A stretch of 15,385 nt of DNA, from positions 1 to 15,385 of the forward strand of contig CAVLAO010000038.1 in NCBI GenBank assembly GCA_963660915.1. The letters are read 5' to 3'. The notes under the pieces are model-generated. The model ran no database searches and was not told where the DNA came from. It saw nothing but the letters and a program-made list of their open reading frames with translations. This document shows positions 6,646-13,427 of this stretch, one piece after another (the first letter of the stretch is position 1; every line of letters starts with the position of its first letter). Source of the stretch: UMGS1766 sp963660915. Lineage in GTDB: Bacteria; Bacillota; Clostridia; Oscillospirales; Oscillospiraceae. Made by a program: the position numbers and the translations under genes.

Positions 6646-7478
6646 CGGAAACGATTCGGACAGCGATGGACAGGCTTATGACGATCTCGGCAGAACCGCA
6701 GGATTATGTTGCGGAAGATGGGCTGCTGTACTGCGGCACTTGCAATACACCAAAAGAAGCGTTTTTCCCGAACGGCAGAAAGCTGTTTGGATATGACCGC
6801 CATCCGGCTGAATGCCTGTGCAGGCAGGCTGCAAGAAAGAAACAGGAGGCAGAAGAACAGGCAAGGCTGCATCACGAGAAAGTGCGTCGGCTGAAGCTGC
6901 AGGGATTTACTGACGGGGCGATGCAGCACTGGACATTTGAAAACGATCATGGGCAGAACCCACAGATCCATCTGGCGCAGCGTTATGTGGACCACTGGCC
7001 GGAAATGAGGGAGAAGAATGTAGGTCTGCTGCTCTGGGGCGGTGTTGGTACAGGTAAGAGTTTCATGGCAGGCTGCATTGCCAATGCACTGATGGAGCAG
7101 GAAGTGGCGGTCTGCATGACGAATTTTGCCCGGATCATGAATGAACTGAACAGTGCCTTTGCAGGGCGAAATGAAGTCGTGGACAGGCTGTGCAGTTATC
7201 CGCTGCTTGTCATTGATGATTTTGGCATGGAGCGCGGCACGGAATATGCGCTGGAGCAGATTTATAACATCATCGACAGCCGTTACCGCAGCCGGAAACC
7301 GCTGATCGTTACCACGAACCTGACCCTGACGGAGTTGAAGAACCCGCAGGATACCGCCCATGCCCGTATCTATGACCGTATGCTGGAACTGTGTACCCCG
7401 ATTGCCTGCACAGGCCCCAGCATGAGAAAGGACATAGGACAGGCAAAATTGAACTTGCTGAAAACACTTCTGGCTTGA
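6642..7478 (+). CDS. DnaC/IstB-like AAA+ ATPase, helicase-loader type
   Basis: This 278-residue protein has an N-terminal zinc-finger-like set, Cys31-x2-Cys34 and Cys58-x-Cys60 (YCGTCNTPKE, then ECLCRQA). The AAA+ core has Walker A GGVGTGKS (Lys139), Walker B LLVIDDFG (Asp192-Asp193), sensor 1 IVTTN, and an arginine-rich segment (HARIYDRML). DnaC-type proteins load the replicative helicase onto initiator-opened DNA; related IstB proteins serve transposases. The RepA-like gene directly upstream, with which it shares ATGA, favours the loader role. The ATG at 6642 has AAGGAGGA at 6629-6636. All ATPase motifs are intact. It is shown as DnaC-like, since the sequence alone does not separate DnaC from IstB with certainty. 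Confidence 0.88.
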   Translation: MTETIRTAMDRLMTISAEPQDYVAEDGLLYCGTCNTPKEAFFPNGRKLFGYDRHPAECLCRQAARKKQEAEEQARLHHEKVRRLKLQGFTDGAMQHWTFENDHGQNPQIHLAQRYVDHWPEMREKNVGLLLWGGVGTGKSFMAGCIANALMEQEVAVCMTNFARIMNELNSAFAGRNEVVDRLCSYPLLVIDDFGMERGTEYALEQIYNIIDSRYRSRKPLIVTTNLTLTELKNPQDTAHARIYDRMLELCTPIACTGPSMRKDIGQAKLNLLKTLLA

Positions 7479-7493
7479 ATAGGAGGTACGCGA

Positions 7494-7769
7494 TTGAAAG
7501 AAAACGGCACAATGAACTGGCTGGAGCAGATCCACAAGATGAAGAATCGGGACATCCGCACGATAGAACAGCATGAACTGCAGGAACTGCCGCAGGATGC
7601 AGTGGAACACGGACTGCCGCAGGAGGAAAGGCTGAAAAATCTGCTGGATAAGGTCCGAAATCCTTATTGCTATCTGGACAACGGAATCATTGTGAAGCTG
7701 AATTTTGCACCGAGAGGGAGCAGCACACTGCCGGAGCGCATTGGCAGGTGCTTTCAGTCAGCAAGCTGA
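7494..7769 (+). CDS. DUF6870-like small protein of mobile elements
   Basis: This 91-residue protein has DIRTIEQHELQELPQDAVEH, then GLPQEERLKNLLDKVRNPYCY, a hydrophobic strand (GIIVKLNFA) and TLPERIGRCF. The pattern (D-I-R-T, then LP.EER, then NPYCY, then TL..R) matches small proteins of Clostridia mobile elements that I recall as DUF6870. The function is unknown. The start is TTG at 7494 with AGGAGG at 7481-7486; the alternative is ATG at 7512, which lacks as good a site. It follows the DnaC-like gene by 15 bp and is probably in the same operon. A relation to TnpW-type proteins was considered but the match is weaker. Confidence 0.7.
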   Translation: MKENGTMNWLEQIHKMKNRDIRTIEQHELQELPQDAVEHGLPQEERLKNLLDKVRNPYCYLDNGIIVKLNFAPRGSSTLPERIGRCFQSAS

Positions 7770-8026
7770 AAAGGCAGAGAATATTTCGGCAAGCTGCTGA
7801 AAAATCGCACAGAAAAATTTCGCACTTTAATGCGATAAAGCAATGGACAAAGGACGATGATTCTGGTAAGCTGTTTGTGGGTAAGAAAATAGGAATGTGT
7901 CGGCTGAGCAAAGATTGCTCGGCAGACTTGTTCTACATAGAAAAATGTGGAGCCTTTCGCTTCTCTGACGAACAGTATTGCCGATTCGTTAAGGAGGTGG
8001 AAGGCTTTTGTTATACCCTGATTTAA
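7748..8026 (+). CDS. Possible small ORF between DUF6870-like gene and first recombinase
   Basis: A second reading frame stays open across the whole gap. It encodes a product ending IEKCGAFRFSDEQYCRFVKEVEG, which looks protein-like rather than random. No clear start with a ribosome binding site is visible; GTG at 7748 is a placeholder. It would overlap the end of the DUF6870-like gene by 22 bp and the recombinase start by 19 bp. The recombinase ribosome binding site would lie inside it. I do not recognise the protein. It may be a real small gene, a decayed gene whose start was lost, or chance. The inverted repeat at 7899-7927 lies within it. Confidence 0.3.
   Translation: MLSVSKLKRQRIFRQAAEKSHRKISHFNAIKQWTKDDDSGKLFVGKKIGMCRLSKDCSADLFYIEKCGAFRFSDEQYCRFVKEVEGFCYTLI
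7899..7927. repeat. Inverted repeat upstream of the first recombinase
   Basis: GCTGAGCAA (7903-7911) pairs with TTGCTCGGC (7915-7923) around AGA, with one G-U pair. After one mismatch, GTC (7899-7901) pairs with GAC (7925-7927). No T-run follows, so it is not a terminator. It may be an operator, an RNA hairpin, or coding sequence by chance, 80 bp before the recombinase start. Confidence 0.4.
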
Positions 8027-9681
8027 ATTTGCAGAAGAAACCGCAGCAAAATTCAACCCGATACCGTACAGCCCTATATTTACGTTTATCCCGTGAAGAT
8101 GGCGATAAGACAGAGAGCGACAGCATTGCAAACCAGCGCACCCTGCTGGAAGCCTATGCCGCAGATCACCCGGAACTGTGTATTGTGGATGAGTTTGTGG
8201 ACGATGGCTATTCCGGCTCGAACTTTGAACGGCCTGCGTTCCAAAACCTGTTCAAAGAACTGGAACAAGGGGCTGTCAACTGCATTCTGGTAAAAGATTT
8301 ATCCCGCTTCGGGCGAAACTACATTGAAGTGGGACGCTATCTGGAACGGATTTTCCCGGTCATGCGGGTCCGGCTGATTGCAGTGACAGACAACTATGAC
8401 AGCCAATCCGCGTGGAAAACCAGTGATTCCATCATGGTCCCGATGCGGAATCTGCTCAACGATGCCTATTGCCGGGATATTTCCGTCAAAATCAAGAGCC
8501 AGCTTGCGGTCAAACGGAAACGCGGCGATTTTGTGGGGAGCTTTGCCGCGTATGGATACCAAAAGGACCCTGCCAATCATACCAAGTTGATTGTGGACGA
8601 ACTGGCAGCGGAAAAGGTGCAGAACATTTTCCGCTGGAAGATTGCTGGCATGAGCAATCAGGGCATCGCTGACCGCTTGAATGCGGAAAAGGTGCCGTCC
8701 CCAGCCAAGCGAAAGCTGCAGAGTGGTGCAAAGCTGAGCCTGCACTTCCGCAAGAGCGATGAGCCGCCGTGGTCTGCTAAGGCAGTGGACCGCATCCTGC
8801 ACAATGAGGTCTATACCGGAAAATTGGTACAGGGAAAGACCCGGCGACTGGATTATCGCTCCAAAAAGAAAATGAACGTGCCGATGCGGGACTGGGTAAT
8901 CGTGGACAACACCCATGAAGCAATCGTTCCGGCAGAGCAGTTTGAACTGGTGCAGCGGATTCTGGAAACCGAAACCCGCAGGCCGAACGATGCCGAAACG
9001 GTGGCCCTGTTTGCAGGCTTTCTCTACTGCGGGGACTGCGGCAGTCGGTTGGTGCGCAGGTCAGCCAGCTATAAAGACAAGCGGTACATCTATTATCAGT
9101 GCTCCGGCAGCAAGCAGAACAAAGGCAGCTGCACGAGCCATAACCTGCGGGATGAAAAGCTCTATAACATCGTGCGGAATGCACTCCAGATGCAGATCCA
9201 GATCGTGATGGAGGAAGCCGAGTTTGTAGAAAGCATCCGGCAGGCCCGGCAGGAGCCATACCGTGTGCGGCGCATCGAGCGGCAGATTCGGCAGTTGACC
9301 GCAGAAAAGGCCCATACGCAGGACATTAAGGAAAAACTGTACGGGGACTATGCAGACGAAATCCTCACACGGGAAGATTTTCTGAACTACAACGAACTGT
9401 ACAGCAAGCGAATCGAAGAGTATGACCACAAAATCACTGAACTGGAAGAGGAACAGCAAAATCTGCAGACGGCTCCGAATGCCTATCCGTTTCTGGATGT
9501 GTACCGCAAGTATCGGAAACTGGAAGAGATCACCCGTCCGATGGTTGTCGAACTGATTGAGAAAATCGAAGTCTATGAGGGTAACCGGGTGGAAATCACG
9601 TTCCGATTCCGGGATGAAATTGCGGACCTGCTGGAAGAACTGCATCAAAAGCAGATGGGGCAGCATGAAGTATCTGCATGA
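8008..9681 (+). CDS. Large serine recombinase 1 of the triplet
   Basis: This 557-residue site-specific recombinase cuts and rejoins DNA through a serine nucleophile. The resolvase-type catalytic domain (about residues 20-170) has ALYLRLSRED with Ser28, FVDDGYSGSNFERPAF, and LVKDLSRFGRNYIEVGRY. The recombinase (DNA-binding) domain follows, with GIADRLN and WSAKAVDRILHNEVYTGKL. A zinc ribbon lies at about 341-385 (CGDCGSRL, then YYQCSGSKQNKGSC), then a coiled coil and a C-terminal ELIEKIEVYEGNRVEITF segment. The length and order fit large serine integrases of the TnpX/CcrA type. The start is TTG at 8008 with AAGGAGG at 7991-7997. The next recombinase begins 16 bp after the stop. All visible catalytic residues are present. 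Confidence 0.93.
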   Translation: MLYPDLNLQKKPQQNSTRYRTALYLRLSREDGDKTESDSIANQRTLLEAYAADHPELCIVDEFVDDGYSGSNFERPAFQNLFKELEQGAVNCILVKDLSRFGRNYIEVGRYLERIFPVMRVRLIAVTDNYDSQSAWKTSDSIMVPMRNLLNDAYCRDISVKIKSQLAVKRKRGDFVGSFAAYGYQKDPANHTKLIVDELAAEKVQNIFRWKIAGMSNQGIADRLNAEKVPSPAKRKLQSGAKLSLHFRKSDEPPWSAKAVDRILHNEVYTGKLVQGKTRRLDYRSKKKMNVPMRDWVIVDNTHEAIVPAEQFELVQRILETETRRPNDAETVALFAGFLYCGDCGSRLVRRSASYKDKRYIYYQCSGSKQNKGSCTSHNLRDEKLYNIVRNALQMQIQIVMEEAEFVESIRQARQEPYRVRRIERQIRQLTAEKAHTQDIKEKLYGDYADEILTREDFLNYNELYSKRIEEYDHKITELEEEQQNLQTAPNAYPFLDVYRKYRKLEEITRPMVVELIEKIEVYEGNRVEITFRFRDEIADLLEELHQKQMGQHEVSA

Positions 9682-9697
9682 AAGGAGAGGCTGACTT

Positions 9698-11275
9698 ATG
9701 GCAAGAGTGAGCAAGAAAGTAAGCGCCGCGCAGCGGAAAGCGGAGAACGCGCAGCACCGTGTCTGGAAAACCGCAATTTACGCACGACTGTCCGATTTTG
9801 ATGATGTGCTTCGGGATGAGGAATCGCTGGAAGTACAGATTTCCTACATTAAGGAATATATCAATCACCGGGATGATCTGATGCTGCTGGATGTGTTTGC
9901 GGACAAACGCTGTACGGGAACAAATTTTGACCGCCCGGAATTCGAGCGGCTGCTGAAAGCACTGCAGGAGCGGAAAATCGACTGCATCATGGTAAAGGAT
10001 TTCTCCCGATTGGGCCGTAATTTCGTGGAAACGGGCCAGTATCTGGAGCAGGTATTTCCGCTGTTCGGTGTAAGGTTCATTGCCATCAATGATAACTATG
10101 ACAGCCTGAACAGCCAGAGCCGGGATGGGATGCTGGTGCCGATCAAGAGCATGATCAACGAAATGTACTCGAAAGACCTGTCCCAGAAAATTCAGTCGTG
10201 CTTTCGCTCCAAGGAAGCGCGGGGAGAAATCTATACCCCGGTTCCGTTCGGCTACAAGAAGGATCAGAAGAATCATTTGATTCTGGATGAAGAAGTCAGC
10301 GATGTGGTGATGCAGATTTTCCTCTGGAAGAAATTCGGCATGAAAGAGTACGAGATTGCAAAGAAGCTGTCCGTGCAGGGAATCCCGACACCTTTTACGC
10401 GCCGTTGTCAGTTGGGTTATATGAGAAATACTTCACGGGTAAAGGACCCTGCATGGCAGCCGGCTTTTGTGACAAAGGTTCTGGAAAATCCGGTTTATAC
10501 GGGGACCATGGTGTACAACCGCATTGCCTACGATGAAACGTATCGGAAAATCGGGCAGAATCCACGGGAAGACTGGCGTATGGTGCCGGACACCCATCCG
10601 GCGATTATCAGTTGGGAATTGTTTGATGAAGTTTCCACGTTGAGGGAAGCCGAGGAAGCGGTCAGGGAGGAGCGGAAAAAGTGGTGCAGACAGCGCAGAG
10701 AGAACAATCCGAACATTTTCAAAGGCAGAATATTTTGCAAGGAGTGCGGCGAAAAGCTGGTTTGTCATTGGCAAAGTGATGGTTCGCTGTATTTTTACTG
10801 TAAATTCTGCCATGTTTGCATTTCAGAGAAAAACCTCTGGAACGGCATCCATAAGGAACTGCACCAGCGGTTAGAAGAACATAAGAACTTGAAAAAGTTG
10901 ATACAGAAAAATTCAGGGAAAAGCAGCCTTGAAACGAAGAAAACGGCATTGAACCGTGAAATGGAACAGGTGTCGGGCAACATCGTTCGACTGGAATCGC
11001 AGAAGCGCAGCGGCTATGAGCAGTATGTTCTCGGAAAACTTTCAAAAGAGAAATTTCTGGAACTGAAGCAGGGTTTGGAAAATGAAATCGGAACACTGAA
11101 ACAGACGAAAGCTGAAAAAGAGAAAGAACTGGCCGTTGTTCAAGAAGAATTGCGGAAGAAAAAGCAGATTGCGGGCAACACAGAGATCCTTTTAACGGCA
11201 GACAATCTGCAGCAGTATGTAAAGAAAATTGAAGTGGACCGCAGGAAAATCACTTATACGGAATTTGTGCTTTAA
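9698..11275 (+). CDS. Large serine recombinase 2 of the triplet
   Basis: This 525-residue protein has the same plan as its neighbour but has diverged. A basic N-terminal extension (MARVSKKVSAAQRKAENAQ) precedes AIYARLSDFDD with Ser32. The catalytic domain has MVKDFSRLGRNFVETGQY and INDNYDS. Where the other two have DDGYSG, this one has DKRCTG. The recombinase domain includes EIAKKLSVQGIPTPF and VTKVLENPVYTGTM. A zinc ribbon starts at about residue 347 (CKECGEKL, then YCKFCHVC). A coiled coil fills about 400-500. The ATG at 9698 has AAAGGAGAGG before it. TnpV follows after 22 bp. It is predicted active by its motifs. The motif difference may reflect a distinct role within a multi-recombinase complex. 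Confidence 0.92.
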   Translation: MARVSKKVSAAQRKAENAQHRVWKTAIYARLSDFDDVLRDEESLEVQISYIKEYINHRDDLMLLDVFADKRCTGTNFDRPEFERLLKALQERKIDCIMVKDFSRLGRNFVETGQYLEQVFPLFGVRFIAINDNYDSLNSQSRDGMLVPIKSMINEMYSKDLSQKIQSCFRSKEARGEIYTPVPFGYKKDQKNHLILDEEVSDVVMQIFLWKKFGMKEYEIAKKLSVQGIPTPFTRRCQLGYMRNTSRVKDPAWQPAFVTKVLENPVYTGTMVYNRIAYDETYRKIGQNPREDWRMVPDTHPAIISWELFDEVSTLREAEEAVREERKKWCRQRRENNPNIFKGRIFCKECGEKLVCHWQSDGSLYFYCKFCHVCISEKNLWNGIHKELHQRLEEHKNLKKLIQKNSGKSSLETKKTALNREMEQVSGNIVRLESQKRSGYEQYVLGKLSKEKFLELKQGLENEIGTLKQTKAEKEKELAVVQEELRKKKQIAGNTEILLTADNLQQYVKKIEVDRRKITYTEFVL

Positions 11276-11297
11276 CGAAAAAAAGGAGAACAAAGCA

Positions 11298-11690
11298 ATG
11301 AAAGAAATGAAAGAGAAAATCTACGATGCCCGGACTGGGATGGAATATATTTTGGTTGATGATTATTACCTGCCAGCCTTGAAACTGCCACGGACTCGTC
11401 CGATTGGCCGCTGGGGGATGCTGCATAAGGCATACCTGAAACTGCGAAAACCAGCCTATTACCAGAGCCTTCTGCTGAGTGGAAAGCTGGACGCTGTTTT
11501 GGCAGACGTGGAAGAGCAGGCAGCAGAACGATATGAGGTTTTGATTGAGCAGATGAGCCAGCAGGAGGGTATTTCGGAAAAACTGAAAGAAGAAAATCAG
11601 ATGGAATGGGTGCGCCGCATGAGCAATCTGGAAAATTGTGCAGCAGAAATTGTAAAGACAGAATTGATTTATCCGTTTGAAAGGCGGTGA
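11298..11690 (+). CDS. tnpV: TnpV-family transposon-encoded protein
   Basis: This 130-residue protein has the TnpV pattern (PF14198): EYILVDDYYLPALKLP, then IGRWGMLHKAYLKLRKPAYYQSLLLSGKL, ADVEEQAAERYEVL and MEWVRRMSNLENCAAEIVKTELIY. TnpV proteins are carried by Tn4451-like and other serine-recombinase elements; their biochemical role is not established. The ATG at 11298 has AAAGGAGAA at 11282-11290. It lies between recombinases 2 and 3, and its TGA (11688-11690) is inside the ribosome binding region of recombinase 3, so coupling is likely. It could act with the recombinases, for example as a small DNA-binding or directionality factor, but that is inference. Confidence 0.88.
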   Translation: MKEMKEKIYDARTGMEYILVDDYYLPALKLPRTRPIGRWGMLHKAYLKLRKPAYYQSLLLSGKLDAVLADVEEQAAERYEVLIEQMSQQEGISEKLKEENQMEWVRRMSNLENCAAEIVKTELIYPFERR

Positions 11691-11697
11691 GCAGCAG

Positions 11698-13308
11698 ATG
11701 ATTGGAACCTATTATCGACTTTCCCTTGCGGACGATGATGTGGGAACAGATAAGGCCGAGAGCAACAGCATTCAGGGCCAGCGCGGACTGGTAGAAGGGT
11801 ACATCATGGCTCGCCCGGAACTGGCTGCAGAGCCGCGTCAAGAATATGTGGACGATGGCTACTCCGGCACCTCAACAAGCCGCCCCGCGTTCCAGCGGCT
11901 GATTCAGGACGCGCAGGACGGAAAGTTGAAAACGATTATCGTAAAGGACTTTTCACGGTTTGCCCGTGATTATATCGAAGCAGGCGATTATATGGAGCGC
12001 ATCTTCCCATTACTGGGTGTTCGATTCATTTCTGTCAACGATGGGTATGACAGTGGGATGCAGGCCGGAAACGATGTGCGAGGGCTGGAAGTAGCCATCA
12101 AGAACATCATCAACGCATCCTACAGCCGGGACCTTTCCGCTAAAATCGCAGCAGCCGACCATGTGATGCAGAAGAAAGGAATGTATCTCGGAGGATACCG
12201 ACCGTTTGGATTTCTTCCGGACCCGAACGACTGCCATAAGCTGATACTCGACCCCGTAGCCAGCCAATATGTACGCCTGATCTTTGAACTGGCATTGCAG
12301 GGCAACAGAACGGGAACCATCGCAAAAATCCTGAACGAAAAGCAAATCCCGACCCCGGCAGCGTATCATGTAGCAGAAAACCATGTGTACAGCGAACAGA
12401 AAGCATGGGACTTGCAGCGCAGTCATTGGACAAGCGGAACGGTTTATCATGTACTGAAAAATGAGAAGTATAAGGGAACCTATGTGGGCGCGAAATTCAT
12501 TATGCCTGTTCCCTGTAAGCATCGGGTCCTGCGCGCTCCCTTGGAACAGCAGGTACGAATTGAGGACAGTCATGCCGCCATCGTGACCCCGGAAGAATTT
12601 GAACAGGCACAAAAGGTCGTTATGCTGCAGCATGGGAACCACCAGGCCGGGAACTACACAAAACACCAGTATCCCTTGAAAGGCAAGGTCTACTGCGGCT
12701 ACTGCCAGAAATTGATGAAATACCGTGTTCTCAAGAAACTTGGCCCCTCGTTTAACTGCAGATTCTCAGCGACAGCGGTGGACAGTCCCTGCAAGCGAAT
12801 CCCAATCTCTGAGAAACTGCTGGAAGAGATTGTCCGAAACGCACTGACGGCGCAGATAAAACAGGCAGAGCATGTACTGGAAATCCTGCACGAACGGGAA
12901 CGCAAAGCCTTGGTTTGCTTCTCCGCACTGGAACGGCAGGAAGAAAAGCTGAGTGCAGAAAAGGCAGAGATTGTAAAACAGCGCGTTGCACTGTATGAGC
13001 AGTATGCCGACGGAAACATGAGCAAGGAAGAATTCATCCGGCAGAGAGATGCCTATAGAGCACAGGAAGATGAACGGATGGAGCAGATTCAACGACTTCG
13101 CACCGAGAAAAATCAAATTTTCCAGCCTGTGAAGAAGGATGCGGGTAATTTGCAAGCCGTGATGAATACGGTGGGAGAAGCAGGCGATGTGATGCACTTG
13201 TCGCAGAATGTAGTAGGAACTTTTATTGACCGCATTGAGGTTTTCAACAATGAGCGTGTGAAAATTCATTTTACATTTGAAGATTTGTTGGCAGACTATG
13301 CCGAATGA
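11698..13308 (+). CDS. Large serine recombinase 3 of the triplet
   Basis: This 536-residue recombinase has a very short N-terminus: MIGTYYRLSLADDD, with Ser9 as the nucleophile. The catalytic domain continues with SNSIQGQR, EYVDDGYSGTSTSRPAFQ, IVKDFSRFARDYIEAGDY and SVNDGYDS. The DNA-binding domain has TIAKILNEKQIPTPA and WTSGTVYHVLKNEKYKGTYV. The zinc ribbon starts near residue 333 (CGYCQKLM), with further Cys in FNCRFSATAVDSPCKR. A coiled coil and the IDRIEVFNNERVKIHFTF tail follow. The ATG at 11698 is preceded by AAGGCGGTGA and begins directly with the catalytic strand; the upstream TTG at 11677 is less likely. It ends 119 bp before the AAA-ATPase gene and closes the recombination module. 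Confidence 0.92.
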   Translation: MIGTYYRLSLADDDVGTDKAESNSIQGQRGLVEGYIMARPELAAEPRQEYVDDGYSGTSTSRPAFQRLIQDAQDGKLKTIIVKDFSRFARDYIEAGDYMERIFPLLGVRFISVNDGYDSGMQAGNDVRGLEVAIKNIINASYSRDLSAKIAAADHVMQKKGMYLGGYRPFGFLPDPNDCHKLILDPVASQYVRLIFELALQGNRTGTIAKILNEKQIPTPAAYHVAENHVYSEQKAWDLQRSHWTSGTVYHVLKNEKYKGTYVGAKFIMPVPCKHRVLRAPLEQQVRIEDSHAAIVTPEEFEQAQKVVMLQHGNHQAGNYTKHQYPLKGKVYCGYCQKLMKYRVLKKLGPSFNCRFSATAVDSPCKRIPISEKLLEEIVRNALTAQIKQAEHVLEILHERERKALVCFSALERQEEKLSAEKAEIVKQRVALYEQYADGNMSKEEFIRQRDAYRAQEDERMEQIQRLRTEKNQIFQPVKKDAGNLQAVMNTVGEAGDVMHLSQNVVGTFIDRIEVFNNERVKIHFTFEDLLADYAE

Positions 13309-13350
13309 GTTGTAGCCAGAATCAAATCAAAGCGATAATCAGAGTTTTTC

Positions 13351-13379
13351 TTGTAAGAACACAAGATTCATGGTATCAT
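13351..13379 (+). promoter_or_regulatory. Sigma-A-like promoter before the AAA-ATPase gene
   Basis: TTGTAA (13351-13356) and TATCAT (13374-13379) are separated by 17 bp and match the housekeeping consensus at four and five of six positions. A small inverted repeat, TTCTTGTAAGAA (13348-13359), covers the -35 box and could be an operator. The gene starts 48 bp after the -10 box. Confidence 0.55.
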
Positions 13380-13427
13380 AAGGGTAAGGAAAAGTCTGTG
13401 CATGGCTACGTGAAAGGAGCAGCAGAG

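Larger units (their letters stand above)
3022..13308 (+). mobile_element. Putative integrative mobilizable element with MobC/relaxase, RepA/DnaC and a serine recombinase triplet
   Basis: Between the IS66 remnant and the AAA-ATPase gene, every identifiable gene belongs to DNA mobility: mobC, relaxase, replication initiator, DnaC-like loader, a DUF6870-like protein, three large serine recombinases and TnpV. Base composition is higher in GC than the capsule genes to the left. There is no VirD4/TcpA coupling ATPase, VirB4, or other transfer-apparatus gene, so this is a mobilizable rather than a self-transmissible element. The limits given are the outer edges of the recognisable content, not mapped attachment sites: I found no direct repeat pairing the two sides. 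The right limit could extend past 15095 if the AAA-ATPase gene is cargo. Confidence 0.6.

Noticed and set aside
6621..7610. Minus-strand frame of 329 codons opposite the DnaC-like gene
   Set aside because: It is antisense to a gene with intact Walker motifs, and the translation has no domain I recognise.
11677..11697. TTG start for recombinase 3
   Set aside because: It overlaps the TnpV 3' end and places its own ribosome binding site poorly; ATG 11698 is preceded by AAGGCGGTGA and begins at the catalytic strand.
12010..12666. Minus-strand frame of 218 codons opposite recombinase 3
   Set aside because: It is antisense to a conserved recombinase and lacks a promoter or ribosome binding site.
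13305..13427. Upstream extension of the AAA-ATPase protein
   Set aside because: The family begins at KLNIPVGISDF, the ATG at 13428 has a good ribosome binding site, and a promoter lies within the extension.
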